Source: Arthrobotrys musiformis (lineage: Eukaryota > Ascomycota > Orbiliomycetes > Orbiliales > Orbiliaceae). From it: a stretch of 64,000 nt of DNA. Of the stretch, positions 12,440 through 24,313 are shown piece after piece. The stretch lies in contig JAVHJL010000003.1 in the NCBI GenBank assembly GCA_036971715.1, positions 310,001 to 374,000 of the forward strand, written 5' to 3'. Under the pieces are notes generated by a model. It saw only the letters and a list, made by a program, of their open reading frames with translations, was not told the origin of the DNA and ran no database searches. The translations under genes and the position numbers were made by a program. Each line of letters opens with the position of its first letter. The stretch's first letter is position 1.

Positions 12440-13843
12440 GATGCTTCTTTTTTTCTCGCTTTCGAGATGGTTTTCTTTTTTGGGGAGGTAGATAGATGTA
12501 TTCTGCCGATGGTTTTTTTTTTTTGATTTGGCCTTTTTTGGTGGATTAGGCGAGAATGGGCGGTTATTGGTTGTCATGTCCGCACATACTTTGCAATTTG
12601 GCAAATGGGCCTACTGTGGTTGGAGCGGGCTATCACGGGCGGGACTGTCGGGTGTATCTCATATCGACATAGGGCTGATAGGTAGATCTATAGACGGGGT
12701 ATACTATACGTAGTGATAATTTTATAACCTGCGACATGTATATAATGCATTCGGTTTACGAGATAATGTATGATAGTATACCAGGAAGGTGATCAAATAT
12801 AGATAATATGGTGCCAACGTTATCCTTCAAAGCTGCGGTACAAAAACTCAAGTCAACTTGTATATGGATTTTTTTGCACCTAGAATACCGTGGAAACATT
12901 TAAATGCCTTTCTCAATGCGATCAACTTTATGATGGAGTTCGCACGGGCCAAAAGGGCAGGACAAGGCTCGAGTAAGCGGGAAGCGAAGGGAAGCAGTCA
13001 TGACTCTTCAGCTCGTGCCTTTCTGGAGCCTTGAGGTTTAGTCACCGACCAAAGCTTAGACTTGTGCAGCGGCCTTGCTGCAAGCCTACTACACAGTAGC
13101 CATCAGTACGGTGTGGGTGTATGGGGAACTCCCGTGATTCCTAGACCCCCCCTTCCCCTGCAGTTTACCTGTTTGTTCCCCTGCTCCACCGAGCTTAAGC
13201 TTATTGTATGTACGGAAAACTGAGTTAGTGAAGGATGCAATGACTGCATGGCATTCCATATAAAGTCGCGGATTGGCTCCTAAAACGAAAGCTGCAAGCC
13301 TCGTAATACAATTAATTCTATACCATATCATATCAACTGTCGTGTTAGCATATGAGTGATGACTATATAAATCCTTCCGTCCCAGTTTTCCTCTCTCCGG
13401 ATCCTGTTACATACCCTTTTTCTTCTTCTCTTTTACTTGTTAAAATTTCGAAAGCTTGAAGGGAAAGAGAGAAAAAGGACATCGTGGAGTTTGAGGGGAT
13501 TCATTCTTTTTTCCCTCTTTCTTTTTTTTCAAAGGCTTGGGTACGTATTGTATTATATTGGCGGGTGCGGCCGTTGATTTCTTTTGATTTTTCTTTTGAT
13601 TTTTATTGTTCTCTCTTTCCTTCTCCCAGCCCAGCCCAGCAGCCTGCTTGGACGTCTTTGGGACATCTTTGGAGCTGCAGTGTGCACATGGATGGTTAGC
13701 GGCAGAGATCTGGATCTGAGTGTATATACGTATACGTACCTGGACAGATCTGGATATCAAATATCAACAGATCTAGATATACCGGTATCGAGATCTGGTT
13801 ATATCAATATACCCGCTTGGTATATACCATCTTCTGCTGTATG
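12440..13843. other. Intergenic stretch
   Basis: No gene recognised. A TATA-like CTATATAAAT lies near 13362 with pyrimidine-rich DNA following it, which could be a core promoter for the deubiquitinase gene downstream. AT-rich elsewhere. Confidence 0.45.
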
Positions 13844-15457
13844 TTAGCGGGAGAGCCCAAGCTCGAGACCGGTCTTTATCGATAAAGGCGGATCCTGGTT
13901 CCCTTTTGATCCTTTCGCTCCACAAACATCCAAACTCTTTTTTTTTTTTTTTTCTTCACTCCACACAGGTATATTATTGTATATACACTTAAGCGTATAT
14001 ATATATATATATATTATTAGGTAAGAGCAATTGCATTTGAGGCATTCCCAGGTGCTGGATTGGAGAGGAGAGTGGGAAGAGAGCATTCTTCAGATTGGCG
14101 GTTGATTGTTGGATTGAAGTGAAGTGAATTGAGCTTCAACTCTGTCAGCTTGGTTGGCGTTTTCGGTTGGCTGCTGCGTTCAAACGTCAACCAAATCTTC
14201 ACGCTCTTTTCTTCTTCTCTCTCTTCTCCTCTTCCTTCATCATCATCACCAACCTCACCAACATCGCCATCATCATCACCATCACCAGCTTCACCAGCTT
14301 CACCAGCTTCATCACCAGCTTCACCGCCATCGCCATCATATCGATACCATCATCACTAGAACCATCCTTTGGCTGACCGTCTGTCCGTCCGATCCACCTC
14401 TTCCCGTTTCCTTTTCCTCTGTTCTATTTCGTTTCAGCCTCATATTCCTAGAACACCACCCACCGGCCAGCTTGTTGAGCTAGATCCTGCCCTGGCCTGC
14501 TCTTCCCTGCACTGTCCCGCTCTGCTCTGCTCTGCTCTGCCTGCTTGTCTGCCTGCCTGCCTTGTCTGTTTTATATTCCAGTTGCGTACCAAATCACAAG
14601 CTAACAAGATAAATAAACTGGCATCGATCTTTCGACTGACTAAAGAAATTTATAGTTCTGAGTCTTACGTGGTAGTTCCGTGGAAGCAGCTGCTCAAGCT
14701 AGTAATCACTCCCTTTCCATCCATCTCAAACGAACAGTCGAACGAACGGACCGAACCAAAGGAACACACCCCACAAAACTAAGCAAAAATCCATTACTCT
14801 TGCTCCAAGCCCGCCACCACCACCACCCAATAACAATCCACTCGAAGGCTCAGAAAGAAAAAAAAAGTTACAAATTCTTCCCAAGCAGCTGCCCTGAAAT
14901 CCCGGGTAGCTCAGGTGGTCTATAAATCCTTCAAAACGTCTTCCGCACTCCGGAAACGAAAGCTGTTCGAAGGCGGTACAGAAGAAGACGCAACAGGTTC
15001 CCCCAGAAGCCAGACACCAAATCCTCCGACTGAGTTTCGCTCTTCAACCCCCCAGCCCGTCGACTTTTCGACGGTACTACCACCACCCCTACCACCGTCG
15101 GAGTCGTCAATTGTATCCTCTACTGCTCCTTCCTCTCCCTCTCCCTCTCCATCGGCTGAAGCCCAAGGTGACGACGTTGCTGCTCTAAGCAGTAGTGCTA
15201 CTATTATTACCGGGGAGCTTCGTGGTCCGGCATTCAACACACGCCAGCACCGGCATCGTTCATCATCTCCCCTGGTCAGGTCTGCCGCTTCCACCCAGCA
15301 GCAGCAACAGGATAGCTACCAAACCTCCTCTTCCTCTTTCGATTACCCGTCCAATCTCCTTCTCACCTCTCAATCCTTCGCTTACGCCAGGTCGGACGAC
15401 GGACTTGGTACCCCTCCTCATATCGGATACATACCACCGTCTCCACAACCCTCACAG
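13844..15457 (+). promoter_or_regulatory. ATG-free leader of the deubiquitinase gene
   Basis: Reading the plus strand from the ATG at 13841 to the ATG at 15458, no ATG occurs in any frame across about 1.6 kb. The composition is pyrimidine- and Ser/Pro-codon-rich with CATCAC, TCTGC and CACCAG repeats. From 14834 to 15458 the frame of the downstream gene stays open. From about 14915 it looks coding (Ser/Pro-rich, including RKRKLFEGG and a Gln run), yet it has no AUG. A splice-acceptor-like CTCAG ends at 14914. Either this is a long 5' leader cleared of upstream AUGs, with translation starting at 15458, or the protein begins at a near-cognate codon (CTG at 14894 has a G at -3; GTG at 14915). Confidence 0.6.
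14237..14357 (+). repeat. CAT/CAC and CACCAGCTT minisatellite
   Basis: Trinucleotide CAT/CAC units interspersed with tandem CACCAGCTT nonamers inside the ATG-free leader. A further TCTGC/CTGCC tandem tract lies at about 14520-14560. Simple-sequence DNA; unlikely to be translated. Confidence 0.8.
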
Positions 15458-18400
15458 ATGGTCGAATCCCAGGCAGCTACTCCGCTGCCAACTGGCCAAC
15501 TCGATGTATCAGAGAATCTAGGATCCGCAGCCGAAGCTGTCAATGGAGCCGATAAGGCTTCATCGTCATCGCCGTCGTCGGTTTTGTCCCCTGGAGAGAC
15601 CCAGGCTGGTATGTTCTGCATTCTTTGTATATAAATATATTCTTTTAAAAAAAAAGAGTAAAAAAAGAAAATTTGGATGAAGATTGTAAAAACTAACGAA
15701 AAAACTAGACAAATCAGAGATGGATATCGATACGCCGAATCCTGAAACGACCGTCGTCATCCGACGGAGCCCATCTATCGATATGATAACTTCTCCTCCA
15801 CCGACTATTGAAGAGCCGGTTCCCCAGCTAGTAGCCGCAGAAGAAGAGGATTTGGACTCAAAACTCGAAAGGATTGTAACTGCCGCCAATGCCCCTGTCG
15901 AGGATGGAAAGAAATACTACATCGTCCCAGGCGTCTGGTGGAAGCGATTTCTCGCCCAGGCATCCGACTATGAACCAACCAAAGAGGACGACTTTGATCT
16001 CGCGAGCCCCGTCCCACCGATTGACACAACGCCTCTTGTTAGCCATGTCGAGGTGCTTCCAAACGGGAAGATATTCCCGGTTCTTCGGGAAACCGCTCAA
16101 ATGATTGTAGATTTTGATATAGTGCCTCAGGCGGTCTGGGACGAACTCGTCCGCGACTACGGGCTCAAAGAAAACGCATCGGTTCTTGTCAGGGAGGCCA
16201 TTAATACAGCTGACCGTGAAGCCGCATCAACAAATATTACGGTTGATCTTCACCCTCCGATCTATCGTGTTTTCCTGCTCGCGCCATCTGCGAATACCAC
16301 ACATAACCAGCTCCGGGATAGTGCGCAGAATAAGGCCCCTTTAAAAATCTTAACAGGAAAAGCGGCCAAATTCCAGGAGCTTCTGCTTGATATCAAGACC
16401 CAGCTTGGTTTGGAAATGAAAGACAAGATCCGGCTGTGGAAGTTCAAGGAGTCGCAAACAAACAAGGCTCCGAATACCGCTAAACTCGATATGAATACTT
16501 TCATAGAGTATGAATACGGCACAAACAAGGAACAAATTGACCTACCGGACCACACAAAGCAGCTAATGGCCGGCACGTATAAATCATCCATGACGCTAGT
16601 AGAAGCCGGTATTTCTCAAGAAAAATTCCTCATCGTTGAGGTTGAGGAAGAAGGAGAATGGCCCTCGGAGCGTGTAGCCAAGGCTCTTAAACTCAATGGT
16701 GCGAATAGCAGCGCTCTGGTTCGTGTTACCAAGGGTACCCAGGTCACACAGAGTATTTCATCTGTAAAGAACATTGTGGCGAGCAAGATCAAAGCTCCTG
16801 CCGCCAAGGCGTCCGCTTTGCCAGCTCCGGTTATTCAGAGAAATGTCATGACGAGGAGAGATGGGAGGTCTCCTGGCGCTGTTGGGTTCTCGAATTTGGG
16901 GAATACGTGCTATATGAACTCTGCACTTCAGTGTATCAAATCAGTCGAGGAACTGTCGCGGTATTTCATTGGTAAGGCCTCAATTATTCTTTTTTTTTTT
17001 TTGCCTAACTTTCAAAGTTGCTAACTGCGTATTTACAGAGGGTCTCCATAAGAAGGAGCTAAACCCCAGAAATCCCATCAGTTCTGGTGGAAGAATCGCA
17101 ACGATGTACGCCCAGTTGGTGGGCCAGGTGTACAGCCAAACAGCCGGCAGTACCGTTGCACCACGTGAATTCAAGGGAGCAGTCGGGAAGCACAATACCA
17201 TCTTCAGCGGATACGGTCAGCAGGACAGCCAGGAATTCGTTAGCTACCTACTGGATATTCTCCACGAGGACCTTAACCGAATTCACCAGAAGCCTGTTGT
17301 TGAATTTCCAGACAGCACCGATGAAATGATTGGGAACCCGGCCGCCATCGCTAAGCTCGCGGAGGAGAACTGGGAGCTGTACCGCAAGAGGAACGATTCC
17401 GTTATCATCGACTTGTTTGCTGGTATGTATAAGAGCACGGTTATTTGCCCCGTTTGCGACAAAACCTCGATCAAGTTCGATCCTTGGCTCAGTTGCCAGC
17501 TTCCTCTACCCGTTGAGAATCTCTGGACAAAAGCTATCACATTCGTACCTGCTGCGAAAACCTCATCCAACTATGAGAAGCTGGTTACTGTGCATGTTGA
17601 GATGGAGAAGTTCGCTACTATCAAGCAGCTTAAGGATTACGTGGGTACAAGGGTCGGCGTTGGTATCAAGAAGCTCGTCGTGTCTGAGGTTTTCCGGAAT
17701 AAGTTCTACAAGCACCACGAGGATAACAAGACCGTATCCGAAGCTATCATGCCTAACGACCAGATCTATGTTTTTGAAGTGGAAGAAACACCCACCAACT
17801 TCCCGCCACCAAAGAGGAAGAAGCAAAGGGCTTATAGCAGCAGGTTGACCATGTCTAGTATGTTCATGACTTCCTGGGATGATGATGAGTCCGAGGATGA
17901 TTTTGAGAAGACCGAAACAAAGGAGTTGTTGGTGCCTGTTTTCAACCGGTTGTACCGGGACAATCGAAGAATGGGAGCCGACCTCTTTGGCCTTCCGTCC
18001 TTTATTGTCCTGAGCCGAGAGGATCAAAAGGACCCGGATGCGATTCTGAAGAAATTGGTGACCAACCTGCAGAAGTTCACTACGAGTGATATGTATTCTC
18101 CGGAGTTGGCACCAAAGAAACCAAGTCCACCGGCTCCATCCATCGACACCGCCTCCTCTGATGCGAATACTCTGGATGGAGAGGGTGAGGTCGTTGACAT
18201 GCCTACCGCAACTTCTAAGGAGAGCGATACCGACACTAATACTGAAGACTTTGTGGACGTCAAGATGGGTGATGCGGAGTCTGAGGTTAATGTCGAGATG
18301 AGCGGAACACCTGCGACTACAACGACCATGCAAAGCGAGATTCCTTCCGATCTTCTTACACTCTGGCGCTCCCTGTTCACTACTAAGATCATGCCTCGCA

Positions 18401-21165
18401 AGGGATACGTAGTCCTTCCGACCGCATGGAACGGTATTGAGTTGAACCTGGAGACCATGAAGTCGAGAATCATCGAAATTCCTGAGCCACCCAAGAATAG
18501 CAAGTACTTGAACTCTCCTCCGGCTTCTGATGAGGATCAGGATCAGGAAGGTGAGTCTAGGGACATGGACAGCGATGAGGATGTTTCCGAGCCCGCTGCT
18601 CTGGATAAGAAGGGTGGTGCTTTCAGCGCTATCGCGCCTTCCAACTTCTACGGAAATGGCACCAAGACAGCCTCTAAGAAACCCGTTTCTCACAAGGCGG
18701 GCAAGCAACCTGTCGTTCCGGATCTCGTCCAACCTGCACTCATCCGACTGGGTGAGGGGATTGTTTGCGACTGGAACCAAGAAGCTTTCGATGCGGTTTT
18801 CGGTGGAAGATCCGGCGACTCCTTCCGAGGAGCCTCCCATTTCGATGCTCAGGAAGAGTTTGTCGACGAGGAACTTCTCAAAAAACGGAAAACCCGCGAA
18901 GCCCGAAAGCGACGTGGGATCCACATTGACGACTGCTTTGACGAATTCGGACGTGAGGAAACTCTTAACGATGACAACCAGTGGTATTGTCCGAGATGCA
19001 AAGAGCATCGTAATGCGAAGAAATCGATGCAAATCTGGCGTGTTCCGGACATCATTGCGTTGCAATTCAAGAGGTTCTCGAGCACTAGAAGTTTTCGGGA
19101 CAAGATTGATGCGGCGATTGATTTCCCTATCGAAGGGCTGGATCTCACGGGCAGAGTGCTGGAGAGTGATGGGAAGAGTCTGATTTACGATCTCATCGCG
19201 GTCGACAATCATTTCGGAGGACTTGGTGGCGGGCATTACACAGCAAACGCTCGAAACTGGGTCGACAAGAAGTGGTACTACTTTGATGACTCGAGCGCCA
19301 GACAGACGCCGGCCACGAGCATTAACGGTAGTGCCGCTTATCTTGTGTTCTACCGACGACGATCGTCGAATACTCTAGGTGGGCCTACGATAGAAACCTT
19401 GCTTGAACCCTCGATGAATCGCAATCTCAATGATGAAGATGAGGAGTCCCCAAACGGCCGTGGGTCCCCAAACGGGGACCCTTCCTCTTTTTCTGGAGCG
19501 CGCTACTCTTCGGGCTTGCAACCAGCTTCATCCTCACAGTATTATTCGGCGGGGGACGGGTCGCGATCCTACGGGGTTGGTGGAATCTCGTCGTCGATAA
19601 GACAGGAGACTTTAGGAAGCGTGAGTAAAGGAGGGGTATTCGTGTCCGGGCAGTCGACACCGCCACCTGAAGAGAAAGTTTACCAATCATTTCAAATTAC
19701 CTCAGATGAAACATATTATGACGCTGCTCACCCGAGCAGACCGCCGTTGACATCGACTACGTTGTTTGGATCGCCATCTTCTGGAATTGGGTCTTCGAGT
19801 GCGTATCGGGGATCTTCGGGAGCACAATTCGACTTTGGGTCTTCGACGGGGTTTGGGTATGATGGGATCGACGGAGGGTTGGACGCGGATGACGATGATT
19901 TCGGGTTAGGAGGACCGGATTCGCCAACGTATTTCCAGGATACGGATGATGAAGATGATGTCGCAGAGCTGATCCATGGGCCTCGACCGTTTAGTATGAT
20001 GTCGCCTGGTTATTACGACACCTACGACTCTGATAGTAATGTCCCCGGATCCGGAACGCTTTCCTTTGCACCAACTTACACTGTTATTTCGAGGAGTAGT
20101 TTATATGTTAAGCGGTATGAGGACGTAAGGACGGAATTGATGTCGACACTTTCGGACGGATCGTATGCCATGACGTTGGTGATGAGGAAGTTGGTGGGAG
20201 CAGCGAAGGCGTGCGTGTTGATTATTACCAATCAACTTGCTGTCGGACCTGAGCTGGAACTGCTGTGTCAGGGGATGGGGTTGGAAGTGGAGATTATCGA
20301 TGGGGAGGTGACGTTCAATTACGATTTGCCGATGCCTATTACGACTACAACTACGACGGCGACAAAGAAGGGGAATAATGATGTTGGGGTGTTGATTGGG
20401 CCAGCCGATGCACCGGGGCGGTTTTCGGCGGTCAGTTTGTACGTGAGGGATAAGAATGCACCGAATGAAATATACGCGCTTACGACGGCGAGTGCATTCG
20501 CATTGAGGGAGCCGGAGACGGAGACGAATATTCCGCCAAGATTACTGACGGCGTTACGGCCGGAGGGGAGTATCGTAAACAAGTATGCGGGACAGGAAGG
20601 GGCCGGGGAGGCGTTTGGAACTCTTACGGGGATGTGCGAGTTTGATATTATGGAGGTTGGGTTGGACGAGGAACCTACGGATAGTGCGATGTTGAACTAC
20701 GCCCTTGTTAAAGTCAATAATGACAAGGTTGGGTCCAATGTCATACATTCGAGGGGAACCAAGAAGCCTCTTTCGACGGTTGTTGGGGTTGAGAACGTGC
20801 CCGAGAAGGCGAAGGTTGTCGTCGTTCAGGGAGCTGCAGGTGGCGGACAGAAGGAAGCCAAATACAATTCCGTGGTGGTGGATGTTCATGATCTTGCCCG
20901 GTTCCCGCAGCGGGCATTCCAAATGTACGCGCTCTTTGGGGAAGGGAGGGATTTGATCACACCTGGAGTTTTGGGGTCTATCTGCTGTTCTTCGCAGAAG
21001 AGTGGGTTCGTGGCGAGTGGGATGGTCGCAGGGAGGGCCAAGTTGACTGGGACTTACGGGGAGGGGACTTCTGTTCTGCAGTTTGTGGATAGTGTGGATT
21101 GGATACTGGAGAGGATTCGGGTAAGGTTTGATGTTGAATTAGAGGTTTTACCTGTTGTTTCTTAA
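15458..21165 (+). CDS. ubp12: Deubiquitinase (DUSP-UBL-USP, UBP12/USP15-like) with C-terminal trypsin-like pseudoprotease domain
   Basis: Cysteine protease that removes ubiquitin from proteins. Exons 15458-15608, 15709-16971 and 17039-21165 (open to the end) give 1846 residues from the first in-frame ATG; an N-terminal extension without AUG is possible. A DUSP domain occupies about residues 115-228 (KYYIVPGVWWKRF), then a ubiquitin-like region. USP catalytic core: Cys box GNTCYMNSALQC with Cys451; zinc-ligand pairs CPVC and CPRC; an inserted UBL and acidic segment; His box GGGHYTANARN with His1204. The core ends near residue 1250 (YLVFYRRR). After a Ser/Gly/Asp-rich linker, residues about 1488-1846 match the fungal chymotrypsin-fold domain: LTTASAF, NYALVKV, LITPGVLGS, then GFVASGMVAG. 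All three triad positions are replaced (Ser1623 for His, Asn1691 for Asp, Leu1783 for Ser), so this domain should be inactive. The USP part is certain; the C-terminal assignment is by motif spacing. Confidence 0.9.
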
Positions 21166-21812
21166 AAAGATTTTGGTGGTGGTGGTGGTGGTGTATATGT
21201 CCTTTTTTTACGATGATGATGAGGGGGGTGTGCGTGGCCCTCTATTGTCGCTTTTTTATATAAATGTGCTTTTCCTTTTCCTTTTCCCTTTACCTTTTTC
21301 TCCCCTTGTGCACCTGTTTGTTTTTGGTTTTCTTTTATATAAAATATGAATTCGGCTTGCGATCTCTGTTTTTTTTGGTTATGGTATATGAATGATGTGA
21401 AATATGTCCATAGACGGCGGTTAGACAGATATCGAATATTATATTAGAGCAGTGTGAAACGTTGACACGAGGCAACGCAGATTTTGTGTAAAATGCAACA
21501 GACGGAGATCAGTCGCAGTTGATTGTATAATTCTTGTATTTATAAAAGCTTTGATATTGGCAGAAATAAGGCGATAAATGGATATAAATGATACAAATGT
21601 TCAAACGGGGGACTGCTCCTCTTTCACTCCACCACCATCTCTTCCCGAAGAGGGGGTATTCAATATCCTTTGAACTCCTATACGGCATTCCTTGTGCACA
21701 TATACACTTACGTCTCCTCTCGATCTATTAGTTACGCTCTGCACGACCTCCTTTTCCTTCCTTCCGCCCTTACGAAAACCTCTTCCTTCGAACGGACAGA
21801 TAAGAAAAAAAG
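21166..21812. other. Intergenic spacer with GGT repeat
   Basis: Begins with a (GGT)n tract at about 21175-21193 just after the deubiquitinase stop codon. AT-rich 3' flank follows, then a pyrimidine-rich leader before 21813. No gene seen. Confidence 0.55.
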
Positions 21813-23681
21813 ATGTCACACGGTTCCACATTACCGCACACCTCCCTCCCACTATGGCAATTCATCGGCCTCCTCGTGATCTTTAGCATCCTGATCGGCT
21901 CACCCATCTTCGTCTGCTTTGTGTACCACCGACGGAAGGAGCGGGATAGATTGGAGGATGTGAGCCGTCGTGCGTGTGCCAGACGGTTGAGGGGGGAGTA
22001 TGTGATCGCAGGGGCGGATTACTATCTCGTTCCGTTTCCGAGGGATATCAGTCGGGCACCTGTGGGGAATTCGAGGGTTACGACGCCGAGGAGGGAGGTT
22101 AGTGGGAGTGATGTTCCGCTTTTGGTGTTGAAGGATTCTGGTGGTGATGGCGGTGATATTTCGCGGGGGAGGGTGCGTGGACGGTTTGATGGGGAGGAAA
22201 GGGAGGAGGAAGAAGGGGTTATGAAGAATTTTGCGGAAAGGGCGGGGACGGTTAGTAGTCCTGCTTATCCTAGGACCGTACATGGGGTTGGTGGGAATGC
22301 GGGGAGGGCGAGGGGGAGGGGGAATTATGGGACGTTGGGGTATGTGATGCACAGTACTTATACCGCTGCGCAACGGGCGTACCGAGGACGGAGGAATCAG
22401 ATGGGTCGGTTGAATATGGGGTTTTGGACCGGGTTGGTACAGCAGATCACGCCGTGGGGGCTGAAGGGTGGTGGTGTTGGGGGGAAGTTGGAGGCGATTG
22501 ATGAGGAGAGTGTGGGGAGCAGTCGGTTCAGAGGGTCATCGAATGTGGATATTGTTTCTAATTCTACGGGGGTATTATACAAGGGCCCCTCTGGGATTGC
22601 GGGGAGCGCGGGGACATTGGAGAGTGAGAGTTCTGGGTATATGAGCAAAGGGACGCCGCCGACGTTTGAGAAGGTGGATTCGAGGGAGCCGTATAATCCC
22701 AGCCTGGCGAGGAGTTTGACGAGACGCCTTTTGAAGTTTGGGTTCGATCAGGTTAGGGATGGGGTTATTTCTCCTCATCCTCAGCAGAAAAGGAATGCAA
22801 ATGGGAGCGAGGAAGATGAAGATGAGGAGGCGGGGAGGGGGAGGCAGGTCAGTGGGGTTTGGAAAAAGGGGGGAGAATTGAAGAAACGTGCTTTGGAGAG
22901 GAAGAAATTGGACGGCGGTGGGAATCGATTGTTTAGTTTTCAGAAGAAGAAGGCCGACGATGGTGATAATGACGAAGGAGAGGAAGACGACAGAGGTGGC
23001 GATACAGAGGAGATTATCAGTCAGGAGGATCTGGCGAAGACTTCGATTCGAGACTTTGCTCACGCGTTCAACAAGGATATCGTCGGTGGGGAGGAAGGCG
23101 ACTACGACGACGACGATGGCATCTCTCCCACGGGGACTATTCGGATTCACCATATCGATGATGAGGAAGACCCGCAGTCAATCATTCTTCCTGACGAGAA
23201 GGAAGTTACGGTGAATGCTTCCTCCCCTTCTTCTGCATTCGAAAATATCGATCTCGACCCCTCCCCGGCTTCTCCCAATGTCACTGATACTACGAAAGAA
23301 AATGTCCATACGATTACAACCATTGACGTTTCCCCATCTTCTATCACTACACAAATCGAGATTTCAACACCCCCACCCGCTGGGGCGACGTTGCGCGGAA
23401 GGAAAACACTAAGAGATAGGAGTTCGGTCCCGAGAAGTCAAAGGATGAGGATGACGAGGAACACACCTAAGAATACACTCGGTCGGACAAGCTTGCAGGG
23501 TACCTCCTCGTACGCGTCTTCGTCTCGTTCCTCTAGAAGTGTTGATAGTATCGAGGAGTATGCGCTGCATGCAGACGATGTGGCTATTATTCATGGAGAA
23601 ATTGAGGAGGATCTGGGGGTTGATGCCGGCGAGGTTGCACTTGAAGGTGGGACTAAGCAGGCTTTGGGGAAGGATTATTGA
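21813..23681 (+). CDS. Single-pass membrane protein with acidic/basic disordered tail (622 aa)
   Basis: Function unknown; one uninterrupted frame from an ATG in a strong context (aaaagATG). Residues about 15-38 are a single hydrophobic segment (WQFIGLLVIFSILIGSPIFV) followed by YHRRKERDR, so a type III or signal-anchor topology with a cytosolic tail is likely. Just after the membrane, RRLRGEYVIAGADYYLVPF looks ordered. The remaining 500 residues are low in hydrophobics and rich in Gly, Arg, Glu and Ser, with an acidic block near residues 389-401 (DDGDNDEGEEDDR) and an acidic stretch around residue 430. A short potentially ordered helix is SLARSLTRRLLKFGFDQVRDGV near residue 300. No catalytic domain is visible. 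It is convergent with the next minus-strand gene, which has a similar design. Confidence 0.75.
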   Translation: MSHGSTLPHTSLPLWQFIGLLVIFSILIGSPIFVCFVYHRRKERDRLEDVSRRACARRLRGEYVIAGADYYLVPFPRDISRAPVGNSRVTTPRREVSGSDVPLLVLKDSGGDGGDISRGRVRGRFDGEEREEEEGVMKNFAERAGTVSSPAYPRTVHGVGGNAGRARGRGNYGTLGYVMHSTYTAAQRAYRGRRNQMGRLNMGFWTGLVQQITPWGLKGGGVGGKLEAIDEESVGSSRFRGSSNVDIVSNSTGVLYKGPSGIAGSAGTLESESSGYMSKGTPPTFEKVDSREPYNPSLARSLTRRLLKFGFDQVRDGVISPHPQQKRNANGSEEDEDEEAGRGRQVSGVWKKGGELKKRALERKKLDGGGNRLFSFQKKKADDGDNDEGEEDDRGGDTEEIISQEDLAKTSIRDFAHAFNKDIVGGEEGDYDDDDGISPTGTIRIHHIDDEEDPQSIILPDEKEVTVNASSPSSAFENIDLDPSPASPNVTDTTKENVHTITTIDVSPSSITTQIEISTPPPAGATLRGRKTLRDRSSVPRSQRMRMTRNTPKNTLGRTSLQGTSSYASSSRSSRSVDSIEEYALHADDVAIIHGEIEEDLGVDAGEVALEGGTKQALGKDY

Positions 23682-24313
23682 GTTCCCTTCACTCTTCTTG
23701 TGTTAGTTTCCTTTAAGAGTTATATGGTATTTGGGGTCTGGGTATCCGGAGTACTTGGGTTTACAAAAGGTTTTTTTTTTGCTTTAAATGGGTTTGGGGC
23801 ATGCCCTGGGTATTGGGACGACATTGTGTCTCAAGGAGGCTATTATCCTGTTGACTAATGGACTAGTTCTCACATCACGAATAGGAATAAACTTATAAAC
23901 TGGGGAATTCATTATCATTGAGTGTATATGTGTGTGGATGTGTGATACATGAAGCGTGCAAGCATAAAAGTAACCGGCCGGGACAAAAAAAGACATAAAA
24001 AGCAGCTCTCCATAAAAATGATGCAGGATTCAACATCCCGCTCCTGCCTCCCAGAGTACGAGTGCATGAACAAATGAAAAATACAAAATCAGACGGGGGG
24101 TAAAATGTCGTTGGGGGTTTGCTATGTGTGTGCATATAAAAACGGCCATATCCAACCGAATCGACGCCGGTATTTCAAAAACATTAAACACAAACATTGT
24201 GGTAGATAAAACAAAAAGAAGGGCGCCCTCCCCTATGCCCCCCGCAAAAAAGACATGAAATCCCAATTGCAATCCATAAAAACCAATCCACCAAACAACG
24301 ATGCGGTTGATGC
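23682..24313. other. Convergent 3' spacer
   Basis: AT-rich 3' flanks of two converging genes with poly-T and poly-A tracts. No gene seen. Confidence 0.5.

Noticed and set aside
14129..14782. Overlapping plus-strand open frames rich in His, Ser and Pro
   Set aside because: Simple-sequence CATCAC/CACCAG DNA open in all frames, with no ATG; treated as leader.
13688..14914. An upstream exon with ATG at 13688, 13692 or 13841 splicing into the deubiquitinase frame
   Set aside because: The donor candidates are weak and the intron would exceed 1 kb, far longer than any other intron in the window; kept only as an alternative explanation.
17563..19236. 557-codon open frame on the minus strand inside the deubiquitinase gene
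   Set aside because: It is antisense to the USP catalytic core with clear catalytic motifs; the translation has no domain and arises from the codon use of the sense gene.
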